A stretch of DNA of 64,000 bases, from contig QAMH01000006.1 in NCBI GenBank assembly GCA_003149935.1, positions 608,121 to 672,120 on the forward strand, in the 5' to 3' direction. Position 1 is the first letter of the stretch; each line of letters begins with the position of its first letter. This DNA comes from Coriobacteriia bacterium. Lineage in GTDB: Bacteria > Actinomycetota > Coriobacteriia > Coriobacteriales > QAMH01. The notes beneath the pieces were generated by a model. That model worked only from the letters and a program-made list of their open reading frames with translations. It had not been told where the DNA came from and did not search any database. Shown here one piece after another: positions 1-8,599 of the stretch. Made by a program: the position numbers and the translations under genes.

Positions 1-160
1 TGTAGTCGGAATACGGGTCATACCCGTCATCATCTTCGTTTTCCGAGCGCATGCCTGCACGCGAGACGGCATCGATATCGTGCTTCTGACGTTGCTGCGC
101 CCGAAGCGCTGCCGCACGCCCTGCTGCCGACATATGCTCGAAATCCGCCACGATACGCAT
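1..160 (-). CDS. Hypothetical protein, C-terminal part outside the window
   Basis: An open frame downstream of mnmA on the same strand starts 13 bases after the mnmA stop and runs off the left edge (53 codons visible). It begins MRIVADFEHM and continues with an Ala/Gln/Arg-rich probable helix (around residues 12-25) and a very acidic stretch rich in Asp, Glu and Tyr. The ATG at 158-160 has a GGAAAG directly against it, too close for a normal ribosome site; a GTG at 149-151 would have better spacing, so the start is uncertain. I do not recognise the family. Its position suggests co-transcription with mnmA. Confidence 0.45.
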   Translation of the reverse strand, partial: MRIVADFEHMSAAGRAAALRAQQRQKHDIDAVSRAGMRSENEDDDGYDPYSDY

Positions 161-173
161 CTTTCCGGCGCCA

Positions 174-1280
174 CTACCCGGTAACGATTCCGCCGCCGAG
201 AACAAGATCGTCCGAATAGAGGACGAGGGGCTGACCTGGGCGCACGCCGCCCACGCGCTCGCTGAATGCAACAACGACTCCTTCGTCGTTGCAGATGACA
301 TGAGCAGGGACGGGTTTGCGATCGTATGCTATGCGGACACGGCACGAGCGCTTGCCCTGCGGAGGGTCAATCGAGGTCCAGCACACATCGCGCAGCAGGC
401 ACATCTCGGTGCCGGCCACGGCGCGGGTTGCGGCATACACACGATGACTCCTGACATCCTTGTAGACGGCGAAGAGCTCCTCATCTTCCATGGTGGACGC
501 CGAGCTTGCGTCGTCTTCTTCGCTTACCTCGTGCGCGATGGTGTAACGGCCCAAACTCTGGTCTGGAGCAAAGCGATACTGCCCTTCGTAGCTGTCGATG
601 ATGGAATTATCGCCCAGATAGACAATATCGCCCGTATCACGCTCCAAGCCACCTTCGCCTTCGAGCCATGCGACGAACCCCTCGTCATCGTAGAAACAGG
701 GCTCGCCTTGTCCATCGTTGACAGGGGCAATGCGCATGAGACCGGCCTGCATCGCCATGCGTCTGACGACGCCCTTGTGCAAATCCGCCAATGGAAAGAC
801 AAGCCGCGCAAGTTGATCCTGCGCGAGCGTGTAGAGCAAGAAGGTCTGATCCTTGGAAACGTCGAGGGGCTTGCGTAGCTGGTAAGGCAGCAGCTGGAAG
901 CCCGCCTCGTCCTGCGTGATGCGAGCGTAATGCCCCGTTGCAACTTGCTCGCATCCAAAGGCAGTGGCCTGCTCGAAAAGTGCGTTCATCTTGAGCTCGC
1001 GCGTGCAGACAGTGCAAGGATTGGGAAAGCGGCCCTGCTCGAACTCGCACGCGGTGTAATCCTTGACCATGCGGGCGAACTCGTCGCGCATGTCAATGAC
1101 GTGATGCTCGATGCCAAGCTTCTGGGCGCAGCCTTGTGCGCGCTCGATCGCGGCAGCCCGCTGTGGGCTGTCGTGAAAGCGAAGCGTGACGCCCACCACC
1201 TCGTGAGCGTCACGCTTCAAAATCCAGGCGGCAACAGACGAATCTATGCCGCCGCTCATGCCAAGAAGAATCTTAGACAA
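174..1280 (-). CDS. mnmA: tRNA-specific 2-thiouridylase MnmA
   Basis: Adenylates and thiolates U34 of the tRNAs for Lys, Glu and Gln, taking sulfur from a persulfide relay. The 368-residue product has the PP-loop SGGIDSSV at residues 9-16, a Cys-bearing NPCTVC motif near residue 88 (catalytic Cys region), ATGHYAR near 114, KDQTFLLY near 143, and a C-terminal beta-barrel ending in VVLYSDD and LGGGIV, as in MnmA. The second conserved Cys is probably that of EPCFY (about residue 195), although the surrounding GxxxSxGICF signature is not well kept. Translation starts at TTG 1278-1280 after AAAAGG; an internal ATG would cut into the PP-loop. The gene lies 12 bases after rpsA on the same strand and is probably co-transcribed with it. 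Confidence 0.9.
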   Translation of the reverse strand: MSKILLGMSGGIDSSVAAWILKRDAHEVVGVTLRFHDSPQRAAAIERAQGCAQKLGIEHHVIDMRDEFARMVKDYTACEFEQGRFPNPCTVCTRELKMNALFEQATAFGCEQVATGHYARITQDEAGFQLLPYQLRKPLDVSKDQTFLLYTLAQDQLARLVFPLADLHKGVVRRMAMQAGLMRIAPVNDGQGEPCFYDDEGFVAWLEGEGGLERDTGDIVYLGDNSIIDSYEGQYRFAPDQSLGRYTIAHEVSEEDDASSASTMEDEELFAVYKDVRSHRVYAATRAVAGTEMCLLRDVCWTSIDPPQGKRSCRVRIAYDRKPVPAHVICNDEGVVVAFSERVGGVRPGQPLVLYSDDLVLGGGIVTG

Positions 1281-1292
1281 GCTTTGCCTTTT

Positions 1293-2510
1293 CTACTCTT
1301 CCGTGGGCTCTTCGGTCACGACTTCCTCGGCCACGACCTCTTCGACCTCACCAGTAGGCTCGTCATCGGACTCGGGCTTCTCGAGCTCTGCGACCTCGAT
1401 CTCGACGCCAAGCGTCTCGGCGGCGGCCTTCATCGACAGGGAGATGCGGCGACGGTCCATGTCGATGTCCATGACCTTGACCTGGACGGGATCGCCAACA
1501 TTGGAAACCTGACTCGGGACGTCGACGTGACGGGATGCCATCTCGGAGATGTGTACCAGGCCCTCGATGCTGTCACCCAGCTCGACAAATGCGCCGAACG
1601 GCACGAGCTTGGTAACCGTACCCTCGACGATGGAGCCGACGGGATAGTTCTTGACGAGCGTGCGCCACGGATCCTCGGTGGTCTGCTTGAGACCGAGCGA
1701 GATGCGCTCGCGGCTCATGTCGACATCGAGAACCTCGACCTCGACCTCCTGGCCGACCTTGACGACCTCGGAGGGATGATTGACGTGGCTCCAGGAGAGC
1801 TCGGAGATGTGGACCAGGCCGTCGATGCCGCCCAGGTCGACGAAAGCACCGAAGTCAACGATGCTGGAGACGACGCCCTTGAGGTGCATGCCCTTGGCGA
1901 GCTTGGCAAGAACCTCGGCGCGCTCGGCCTTGCGACCCTCTTCGAGGACGACGCGACGGGAGAGCACGACGTTGTTGCGGTTGCGATCCATCTCGATGAC
2001 GCGAGCCTCGAGGGTGGAGTGGATGTACGTGGAAAGATCCTTCACGCGGCGCAGGTCGACGAGAGATGCCGGCAGGAAGCCACGCAGGCCGATGTCAAGG
2101 ATGAGACCGCCCTTGACGACCTCGATGACCTCGCCCTCGACGTTCTCGCCGTTGTTGAACTTCTCCTCGACGCTGATCCAGGCACGCTCGTACTCAGCAC
2201 GCTTCTTGGAGAGGATGAGACGACCGTCCTTGTCCTCCTTCTGAAGCACGAGAGCCTCGATCTGATCGCCCAGGTTGACGACCTCGGACGGGTCGACATC
2301 GCGGCGAATGGAAAGCTCGCGCACGGGAATGACGCCCTCGGACTTGAAACCGATGTCGAGCAGGACCTCGTCACGGTCGAGCTTCACGATAGTGCCGGTG
2401 ACCAGGTCACCTTCCTCGAAAGGATTAATCGTACCATCGATCAGGGCATTCATCTCGTCATCGGAGATCTCGGTTGCATCGATGACGGTAGGATTCTTGA
2501 TTACGCTCAA
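1293..2510 (-). CDS. rpsA: 30S ribosomal protein S1
   Basis: Binds mRNA at the ribosome and helps initiation. The 405-residue protein has four S1 (OB-fold) domains, roughly at residues 33-105, 120-186, 206-275 and 292-361, the last two with the classic VDFGAFVDLGG and VPFGAFVELGD strands followed by GLVHISE. The four-domain form is normal for Actinobacteria and Firmicutes, compared with six in Proteobacteria. The C-terminal 40 residues are an acidic Glu/Val-rich tail. The start is TTG 2508-2510, preceded by a strong AAAGGGG site five bases away. mnmA follows after 12 bases. Confidence 0.95.
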   Translation of the reverse strand: MSVIKNPTVIDATEISDDEMNALIDGTINPFEEGDLVTGTIVKLDRDEVLLDIGFKSEGVIPVRELSIRRDVDPSEVVNLGDQIEALVLQKEDKDGRLILSKKRAEYERAWISVEEKFNNGENVEGEVIEVVKGGLILDIGLRGFLPASLVDLRRVKDLSTYIHSTLEARVIEMDRNRNNVVLSRRVVLEEGRKAERAEVLAKLAKGMHLKGVVSSIVDFGAFVDLGGIDGLVHISELSWSHVNHPSEVVKVGQEVEVEVLDVDMSRERISLGLKQTTEDPWRTLVKNYPVGSIVEGTVTKLVPFGAFVELGDSIEGLVHISEMASRHVDVPSQVSNVGDPVQVKVMDIDMDRRRISLSMKAAAETLGVEIEVAELEKPESDDEPTGEVEEVVAEEVVTEEPTEE

Positions 2511-2809
2511 GAGGACCCCTTTCTTCGGGGCCCGCGAATAATTCGTAACGAACGTTTTTACTCGGGGCCAACAAAAACATCACGGTGCGGCCTATTCCGC
2601 ACGCAAAGATGTATTGTACCCCATATACCCCTATTTCAAGCAATGACTTTGTAACAATTGCACCGCTTCATACAACGATTTATATATTTTGAGATGTAAG
2701 AAATTTTCAGTTGAAATGCTCCCGCTATTTGAGAGAAAATACCTAAGTTCAAGTATATGTATGAACACGCTACCTAAATGCAGCTTAGATAACACACGGG
2801 GGAGCACAC
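2511..2809. promoter_or_regulatory. Intergenic region between divergent rpsA and the YARHG gene
   Basis: This 299-base spacer must hold promoters for both divergent genes. In the rpsA direction there is a 6-bp stem GTGCGG/CCGCAC at 2583-2600 with a six-base loop, in what would be the rpsA leader. In the other direction a weak TTGAAA (2711-2716) with GAAAAT 18 bases on could serve the YARHG gene. The right half is clearly AT-rich compared with its surroundings. No ORF with a ribosome site is present. Confidence 0.35.
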
Positions 2810-4375
2810 ATGCGTTGCGCCAAATGCGGCTTCAGCAATATTCACGGAGCAAAGTTCTGCTCGGAGTGCGGGTCACCGCTCCAGATGCCTGGTGCCGATA
2901 GATCCAATCGAAGCGCGAACCGCAAGGTCATCAAGCTTCCATCCGACATGAGCAACGAGCCCACGACGCCCATCGAGCGCCCCTGGGAGGTCCGTGTGCC
3001 CAAGCGCGATGGCGCAACCCCCACAACCCCGGGCTCTGCAAGCGCACCAGGAGCAGCTGCAAACTCCGATAAGGCTCCCACGCCGCGTCGCAGAACAAGC
3101 GCCGCAGCTACCACGGGCAAGATTCCCGTCATCAAGCGTCCCACAAGCGAATCCGGCAGGGTTCCAGACGAAGACCGCACGACTGCACGCACGGCCAGAA
3201 CCACCACCAGCACAGTAGCGCGGTCGGCAGCAGGCACCACCACCCCGATTCTCATCGACGACTTCGCAGCAGAACCAGCGCCCACGCGATCCGCTGGCAC
3301 TACGGGCGATATCCCCGGTTCTCGGACACGCCGCAGCGTGCACCGTGACACAACACGCACGCCTCGCAACACGGCGGGCGACAGGAAGAGGTTCGTCGTC
3401 ATTCTCATCGCGCTGCTCATCATCTGCTGCCTCGCGGCGTTTGGCGTCTTTCTCGCAAACTCTGGTAACAAGAGCAAAACGGTAAGCTTCGACACCGATG
3501 GCGGCACCGTTATTGGCAACCAATACATACTCGAGAACGGCAAGCTCGAGCGCCCCGCTAACCCCACGCGCCCCGGTTATACCTTTGATGGCTGGTACCT
3601 CGATGCCAACTACAATGAGGAGGCCAGCTTCCCGATTGACGTCACGCAAGATATGACGCTTTATGCCAAGTGGAAGCAAGAGAGCAGCTCCAGCGCACTT
3701 CCGGGCTCCATCTCAACGACTGCGCCGGGCACGACAACGCCCGGCTCCGATGCCACCACACCCGGTGCCGCGACCGATAACTCGACGGGCTCCAGCTCGG
3801 GTTCGACCGGCTCGACATCGACGGGTGGCAATTCCGGTAGTTCGGGAAGCAGCTCTGGCGCTGCCATTTCCGGCGGTTCGAGCGGCACCGGCTCGGGCGG
3901 CAATACGGGAGGCAACACCGGTGGCTCAAGCGGCGGCACCTCGGGTGGCAGTGCCCCGAGTGGTGGCAACACCGGCGGCGATAACCTGAATGGCCCCGGC
4001 GTGAACAATGGTGCCGTCAACATCGCCATGGTCGCCTCCAACGGCCGCACGCTCACGGGCACGGTAAACCTGCATGATGGTTACGTCATTCCCAACTCGA
4101 GCGAGAAGGCCTACAGCATCGACGAGCTTCGCGCTCTTGGCCTCAACGATGCCGAGCTCTGCATCGCGCGCAACGAGCCATACGCGCGTCAGGGCTACAG
4201 CTTCAGGAACCCCGGCCTGCAGGCGTACTTCAACGCACGTAGCTGGTACCACAACACGGGCTGGCGCGGCGAGCTTCCCGCCGATAGCGCAGGCTACATT
4301 ACCGCGCATAACCTGCTTGCGCTTGCCGAGCAGACGCCGGGTGCCTCCCAGTGGCTACGCCTGCGTATGAGGTAA
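2810..4375 (+). CDS. Membrane protein with zinc ribbon, InlB-type repeat and YARHG domain
   Basis: The 521-residue protein has four parts. Residues 1-28 form a zinc ribbon with two CxxC pairs (CAKC and CSEC). A long Thr/Ala/Arg-rich linker follows, then one transmembrane segment at about 200-220 (VVILIALLIICCLAAFGVF). Outside the membrane there is one InlB B-repeat/Listeria-Bacteroides repeat at about 225-285 (FDTDGG, RPGYTFDGWY, YAKW), a Gly/Ser/Thr-rich spacer, and a C-terminal YARHG domain near 435-500 (IARNEPYARQGYSF, FNARSWY). The ribbon is expected in the cytoplasm and the YARHG domain outside. ATG 2810 has GGGGGAG six bases upstream. YARHG domains are proposed to act at the cell wall; no enzymatic role is evident. 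Confidence 0.8.
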   Translation: MRCAKCGFSNIHGAKFCSECGSPLQMPGADRSNRSANRKVIKLPSDMSNEPTTPIERPWEVRVPKRDGATPTTPGSASAPGAAANSDKAPTPRRRTSAAATTGKIPVIKRPTSESGRVPDEDRTTARTARTTTSTVARSAAGTTTPILIDDFAAEPAPTRSAGTTGDIPGSRTRRSVHRDTTRTPRNTAGDRKRFVVILIALLIICCLAAFGVFLANSGNKSKTVSFDTDGGTVIGNQYILENGKLERPANPTRPGYTFDGWYLDANYNEEASFPIDVTQDMTLYAKWKQESSSSALPGSISTTAPGTTTPGSDATTPGAATDNSTGSSSGSTGSTSTGGNSGSSGSSSGAAISGGSSGTGSGGNTGGNTGGSSGGTSGGSAPSGGNTGGDNLNGPGVNNGAVNIAMVASNGRTLTGTVNLHDGYVIPNSSEKAYSIDELRALGLNDAELCIARNEPYARQGYSFRNPGLQAYFNARSWYHNTGWRGELPADSAGYITAHNLLALAEQTPGASQWLRLRMR

Positions 4376-4385
4376 CCTGTACGCG

Positions 4386-4452
4386 AAGCGGAGGATGATG
4401 CACACCGGAGCTCCGAAGCCCAGTCGCTCCGGTCGCGCTCCATCCTCCGCTT
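4386..4452. terminator. Bidirectional hairpin terminator between YARHG gene and polA
   Basis: A perfect 12-bp stem (4386-4397 with 4441-4452, AAGCGGAGGATG) encloses a second stem of 7 bp (4405-4411 with 4426-4432, CCGGAGC/GCTCCGG). It lies between two convergent stop codons. The 3' side on the plus strand ends in TTT and the minus strand ends in TT, so it can end transcription from both sides. The U-tract is short, hence moderate confidence. Confidence 0.65.
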
Positions 4453-4471
4453 TCAAATGAGCGTGCGCAAG

Positions 4472-7105
4472 TTAATGTGCAATCGCCCAGTTGGGGCCCA
4501 TCTGCACATCGGCAATAAGCGGAACCTTGAGCTCGACCACGTTGTTCATGACTTCGGCGACGAGCGCAGCCATCGTATCCGCCTCTTCGTTCGGGCACTC
4601 GAAATCGAGTTCGTCGTGCACCTGAAGCACCATACGCGCATGCAGGCCCTCTTCGCGACGACGCTTGTTCACCTGGATCATCGCAAGCTTGATGATGTCT
4701 GCTGCCGTACCTTGCATGGGATGGTTCATTGCCGTGCGCTCGCCGAAATGGCGCAGGTTCACATTCGTGCTGCGCAGCTCGGGGATGTGGCGCTTGCGAC
4801 CAAACATGGTCGTCGCATACCCGTCCTTATGCGCCTGAGCGACGACGTCATCGAGATAAGCACGGACTTTGGGATACGCATCGTAATAGCGGTCGATCAT
4901 CTCCTGTGCTTCGACCATCGGGATGTGCAACGTCTGGCCGAGACCAAACGCCTGTTGCCCATAGACAATGCCAAAGTTGACTGCCTTGGCGCGCGAACGC
5001 ATATCGGGCGTTACCTCGTCAACCGACACGCCAAAGACATCGGAAGCCGTATGGGCATGGAAATCCTCGCCACTCAAGAATGCGTCGATGAGTCCCTCAT
5101 CACCCGAAAGGTGCGCGAGCAGCCTCAGCTCGATCTGCGAGTAGTCGGCCGACAGGAAGACGCCGCCTTCCGGGGCAACGAACGCCTCGCGGATGCGCCG
5201 TCCCAGTTCGGTACGCACGGGAATATTCTGCAAGTTGGGATCGGACGAGGAGAGCCTGCCCGTCGTCGTGACCGTCTGATTGAAGCTCGTGTGGATGCGT
5301 CCGTCAGCACGATCGACGAGCGTCGGCAGAGTATCCAGATACGTCGACCGCAACTTGGTAAGCTCGCGATACTCGATGATCTTGTCCGGCAGCGGATGGT
5401 CATCGCGCAGCTTCTCGAGCACCGAGGCGTTCGTCGACCAACCCGTACGATTCTTCTTTGACTTCTTCGTATCGAGCCCGAGCACCTCGAACAGGATATG
5501 CCCGAGCTGCTTGGGCGAGTCGATGTTGAAGTCCTCCCCGGCAAGTTCGATGATCTCGGCGCGCAGCTCTTCGATGTGTCCGGAAATCTCCGAGGAGATA
5601 TCCTTGAGAACATTCGTGTCGAGACCCGTCCCGAAGCGCTCCATCGAGAGCAACACGGGCATGAGCTTGAGCTCGATATCGCAGTACAGATTCCAGGAAT
5701 CGTCTTCTTTGAGCTTGGTTGTGAGCACATCCACCAGGCTCTCGGCAACGGCAGCCTCAAACTGGCCGTCGCTCGGAGCGTTTTGGCCCGTCGGCTTGAC
5801 CAGATCCAAGTATTTCTCGGCAAGTTCGCTCGTCAGGTAGCTACCGTTCGAATCGAGCAGGTATGCCGCAAGGCTGCAGTCAAAAAGATTGGCCGAGAAT
5901 ATCGTGTCGAGTTCCCGCGCGGGATGGCCCGGCGCAAACACGCCTCGCAGCATGCGCTTGATGTCGATGCCCACAAGCGTACCCTCGGCGAGGATGTGCC
6001 CGATGAGAGGCGCGGCAAGCTCGATCGTCGTCTCGGCAAGCCCCGCACCATCAGAGAAGACGACGGTGGGGTCCTGCGCAAAGAGCGACTGCTCGATGGG
6101 CTCGTCGAGCGCAACGGCAACTCGACGCCCCGCCTTCACCGCCGCCTTGACGAAAGACTCGGCATTTTGGGAGACGTGATAGCTAAGCTTGACCTTGGGC
6201 TGCGGCATGGCGGCGGCAGTCGATGCGTCATCACCCAGCAAGGAAAGCACCACGCGCAGGTGGCGATTGAAATGCAACGCCCCAAAGGCCTCGCTTACTT
6301 CCTGCGCGGAATAACTCGGAAAGTGAACATCATCGAGTGAAAGCTCAACGGGTGCATCGCGCCTGATCGTGGCAACGGCACGGCTAATGCGCGCGTCCTC
6401 GGCGTGCTCGCGGATGCGCTCCCCCATCTTGCCCTTGATGTCGTCGGCATGCTCGAGCACGTCATCGAGCGAGCCCCATTCGACAAGCAACTTGGCAGCG
6501 GTCTTTTCGCCCACGCCGGGCACGCCGGGAATGTTGTCACTCGAATCACCCTTGAGACCCAGGAAATCGGGCACGAGACTCGGGGGGATGCCGTAGCGTT
6601 CCATAACCTTTTCGGGCGTGTAGATAACGACATCGGACATGCCCTTGCGAGTCGTCACGATGCTCGTGGTATCACTCGCGAGCTGGTAGGCATCTTTGTC
6701 ACCCGTGATGAGAAAGACGCGGTCGCCATTGGCCTCACCGCGCGCAGCCATAGTGCCCAAGATGTCATCGCCCTCATACCCATCCATCGCGATGCAGGGG
6801 ATGTTCATCGCCTCGAGCAGGCCTTGAATCATGGGGAACTGTACGGCGAGGCCTTCATCCATGGGGGGACGCTGCGCCTTGTACCCCGCAAGCAGCTTCA
6901 TACGCCAATCGGGACGATGCACATCCCAGGCGCAGATGATGGCATCCGGATGGTAGTCCTCTATCATCTTCAGAAGCATCTGCATGAATCCGAAAACGGC
7001 ATTGGTCGGTGCGCCATCGGGCGTGTTCATGGGAGTTTGCACGGCATGGAACGCGCGATGGAGCAGGGAATTTCCGTCGATGACAGCAATAAGTCGTTGA
7101 GACAT
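4472..7105 (-). CDS. polA: DNA polymerase I
   Basis: Repair and Okazaki-fragment polymerase, 877 residues. The N-terminal 5' nuclease domain covers about residues 1-290 (GYEGDDILGT, LITGDKDAYQL, GVPGVGEKTA). The middle 3'-5' exonuclease region lacks the acidic DEDD residues: the FDTET position reads VALDEP, so proofreading is probably lost, as in many Gram-positive PolA enzymes. The polymerase domain has motif A (SADYSQIELR, near 655), motif B (RSRAKAVNFGIVYGQ, near 705) and motif C (VHDELDFE, near 830). The open frame extends far upstream across vsr on the other strand, but homology starts at MSQRLIAVIDGNSLLHRAF; ATG 7103-7105 has GAAAGG six bases upstream. Confidence 0.96.
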   Translation of the reverse strand: MSQRLIAVIDGNSLLHRAFHAVQTPMNTPDGAPTNAVFGFMQMLLKMIEDYHPDAIICAWDVHRPDWRMKLLAGYKAQRPPMDEGLAVQFPMIQGLLEAMNIPCIAMDGYEGDDILGTMAARGEANGDRVFLITGDKDAYQLASDTTSIVTTRKGMSDVVIYTPEKVMERYGIPPSLVPDFLGLKGDSSDNIPGVPGVGEKTAAKLLVEWGSLDDVLEHADDIKGKMGERIREHAEDARISRAVATIRRDAPVELSLDDVHFPSYSAQEVSEAFGALHFNRHLRVVLSLLGDDASTAAAMPQPKVKLSYHVSQNAESFVKAAVKAGRRVAVALDEPIEQSLFAQDPTVVFSDGAGLAETTIELAAPLIGHILAEGTLVGIDIKRMLRGVFAPGHPARELDTIFSANLFDCSLAAYLLDSNGSYLTSELAEKYLDLVKPTGQNAPSDGQFEAAVAESLVDVLTTKLKEDDSWNLYCDIELKLMPVLLSMERFGTGLDTNVLKDISSEISGHIEELRAEIIELAGEDFNIDSPKQLGHILFEVLGLDTKKSKKNRTGWSTNASVLEKLRDDHPLPDKIIEYRELTKLRSTYLDTLPTLVDRADGRIHTSFNQTVTTTGRLSSSDPNLQNIPVRTELGRRIREAFVAPEGGVFLSADYSQIELRLLAHLSGDEGLIDAFLSGEDFHAHTASDVFGVSVDEVTPDMRSRAKAVNFGIVYGQQAFGLGQTLHIPMVEAQEMIDRYYDAYPKVRAYLDDVVAQAHKDGYATTMFGRKRHIPELRSTNVNLRHFGERTAMNHPMQGTAADIIKLAMIQVNKRRREEGLHARMVLQVHDELDFECPNEEADTMAALVAEVMNNVVELKVPLIADVQMGPNWAIAH

Positions 7106-7165
7106 GGCCAGCCTTTCGGGCGGTATGGGCAAATAGTGTTCCCATAGTACCGCGAACTTGGTGCG

Positions 7166-7624
7166 ATGCGGCCCAGTTTCATGCAGTATCATGAGATGGA
7201 AATGGTAAGCGAAGCCGTACATAACGTCATGGTCGCCAATAAGCGCGCTAACACGAAACCCGAGCTTGTCGTGCGCAAGATGCTCCGTGAGATGGGTTGG
7301 CCGGGATATCGCTGCGATTGGAAGAAGTGCGCCGGACATCCCGATATCGCCTATCCGGGCAGGAAACTCGCTTTGTTCATTAATGGCTGTTTTTGGCACG
7401 CGCATGAGGGATGCAAGTACGCAAGCAAACCCAAGAGCAACGTGAGGTTCTGGGAGCAAAAGTTCGCGCGTAACAAGGCGCGGGACAAGCGCGTCAAGGA
7501 GCAGCTCGAAAGCGAAGGCTGGCATGTCATCGTCATCTGGGAATGCGAGCTTAAAAAGGACCGTATCGAAGAGACTCGTCAACGCCTGCACGACGAAATC
7601 GAATACGCCTTCATAGACGTATAG
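7166..7624 (+). CDS. vsr: Vsr-family very short patch repair endonuclease
   Basis: Vsr enzymes nick DNA next to T:G mismatches created by deamination of 5-methylcytosine. The 152-residue product has the family hallmarks: NTKPELVVRKMLREMG, GHPDIAYP (catalytic Asp), a zinc-site/core motif FINGCFWHAHEGC, FWEQKFARNKARD, and a C-terminal VIVIWECEL. Vsr genes normally sit next to a cytosine methylase; none is present here, so this is an orphan copy or one that works with a methylase elsewhere. The start is uncertain (ATG at 7166, 7181, 7196 or 7202); none has a strong ribosome site. It is divergent from polA with a 60-base gap. Confidence 0.88.
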   Translation: MRPSFMQYHEMEMVSEAVHNVMVANKRANTKPELVVRKMLREMGWPGYRCDWKKCAGHPDIAYPGRKLALFINGCFWHAHEGCKYASKPKSNVRFWEQKFARNKARDKRVKEQLESEGWHVIVIWECELKKDRIEETRQRLHDEIEYAFIDV

Positions 7625-7631
7625 GGCAAAA

Positions 7632-7754
7632 CCAGACAATAATCGCCGGAGCACTTTTGTCTGGTTGGCACATCGCAGAGTGTGTCAGGGGGTCAGACCC
7701 CTTGGCACAAGACAATAATCGCCGGGGCACTTTTGTCTGGTTGGCACATCGCAG
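7632..7754. repeat. Two 45-bp direct repeats with internal hairpins
   Basis: Copies at 7634-7678 and 7710-7754 differ at one base (7650 A, 7726 G). Each contains an 8-bp inverted repeat, for example CCAGACAA at 7632-7639 with TTGTCTGG at 7657-7664. Between them is a GGGGTC/GACCCC dyad around 7689-7701. The first copy starts eight bases after the vsr stop, so the hairpins may end vsr transcription. Confidence 0.8.
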
Positions 7755-7919
7755 TAGGCGCGTCAGAGTAAGCGAGATTGACGTGAAGCGTGATGCGTAA
7801 CACGTTTACAGTAGGCGCGTCAGAGTAGGCGAGATTGACGTGAAGCGTGATGCGTAGCGTACTAAACGCTACGCAAGCATCGCGGTGAACGTCAAGATCG
7901 TCTGCTCTGACGCGCCTAC
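7754..7919. repeat. 46-bp direct repeats plus an inverted copy that overlaps a stop codon
   Basis: Copies at 7754-7799 and 7811-7856 start GTAGGCGCGTCAGAGTA and differ at one base. A third, diverged copy lies in reverse orientation at about 7866-7919 and forms a long stem of about 50 bp per arm with the second. The stop codon of the GlnR-like gene (7916-7918) is inside the outer end of this inverted copy. The structure lies between convergent genes and could act as a two-way terminator. Confidence 0.8.
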
Positions 7920-8578
7920 TCCCACATGTAGCCGACGCCACGGACAGTCCGCAGATGCGCCGCAAGATCGTTGCCAAGCTTGGAGCGCACACGCCGCACA
8001 TGCACGTCAACCGTACGCGAGCCTCCGAAATAATCGAAGCCCCAAACGCGCGAAAGCAATGCATCACGCGAGTACACGTGCCCCGCGTGCGTTACCAGAA
8101 ACGCAAGCAACGCGTACTCGAGATAGGTAAAGTCGACGGGATTGCCATCGACAAGAACCTGATAGGTCGAGAGATTGATGACCATCGAATCGATTGCGAT
8201 GAAGTCGGAATTGGCCGTCTCCTCCCCTGGCCACAGAAGATGTCGCATGCGAATGAGCAGCTCGTCATCGGGAGCGTTTGAGAGGGCGAAATCGGCACGA
8301 ATATGCGCAGGCAGGCGCAAAAGCTTGAGCGCATCGGCTTCCACCATGAGAAGCAGTCCCACATTATCGGCGAGTCGCAACTTTTGCTCGAGTGCGGCAA
8401 TGCCATCGGAGCACATATCCGTGAGAGAGCACACGACAAGGTCGGTGGGCGGGAGCGAAGAGTTGGCGGCAGCGGCGGAACAAAGCTCGAAATCGGCATC
8501 AAGCTCTGCCGTCAGACGCGCAATGCGTCCATACGTTTGCATACCCTCCTGTATGTATAGCACACGTTTACGATGCAT
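7916..8578 (-). CDS. GlnR-like OmpR-family transcription regulator with atypical receiver
   Basis: The 220-residue protein has an N-terminal receiver-like domain (about 1-115) and a C-terminal winged helix (about 125-220). The winged helix carries VWGFDYFGGSRTVDVHVRR, almost the same as actinobacterial GlnR (VWGYDYFGGTRTVDVHVRR). The receiver lacks the usual phosphorylated Asp: the strand that should carry it reads DLVVCSLTDM, with Ser at the site. GlnR is also an atypical, phosphorylation-independent regulator. The gene lies 21 bases downstream of glnA on the same strand, which supports a role in nitrogen control, although I cannot exclude another OmpR subgroup. The start at 8576-8578 keeps the first receiver strand; an ATG 12 codons later has AGGAGG, but too close to it. 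Confidence 0.75.
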   Translation of the reverse strand: MHRKRVLYIQEGMQTYGRIARLTAELDADFELCSAAAANSSLPPTDLVVCSLTDMCSDGIAALEQKLRLADNVGLLLMVEADALKLLRLPAHIRADFALSNAPDDELLIRMRHLLWPGEETANSDFIAIDSMVINLSTYQVLVDGNPVDFTYLEYALLAFLVTHAGHVYSRDALLSRVWGFDYFGGSRTVDVHVRRVRSKLGNDLAAHLRTVRGVGYMWE

Positions 8579-8599
8579 GGCACGGCACCTGGTCGCTTT

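Noticed and set aside
930..2654. 574-codon plus-strand frame opposite rpsA and mnmA
   Set aside because: Shadow frame created by the codon bias of the two minus-strand genes, which have clear homology and ribosome sites.
4472..7654. 1060-codon version of polA
   Set aside because: The extra N-terminal 183 codons are antisense to vsr and have no homology; ATG 7103-7105 has the ribosome site.
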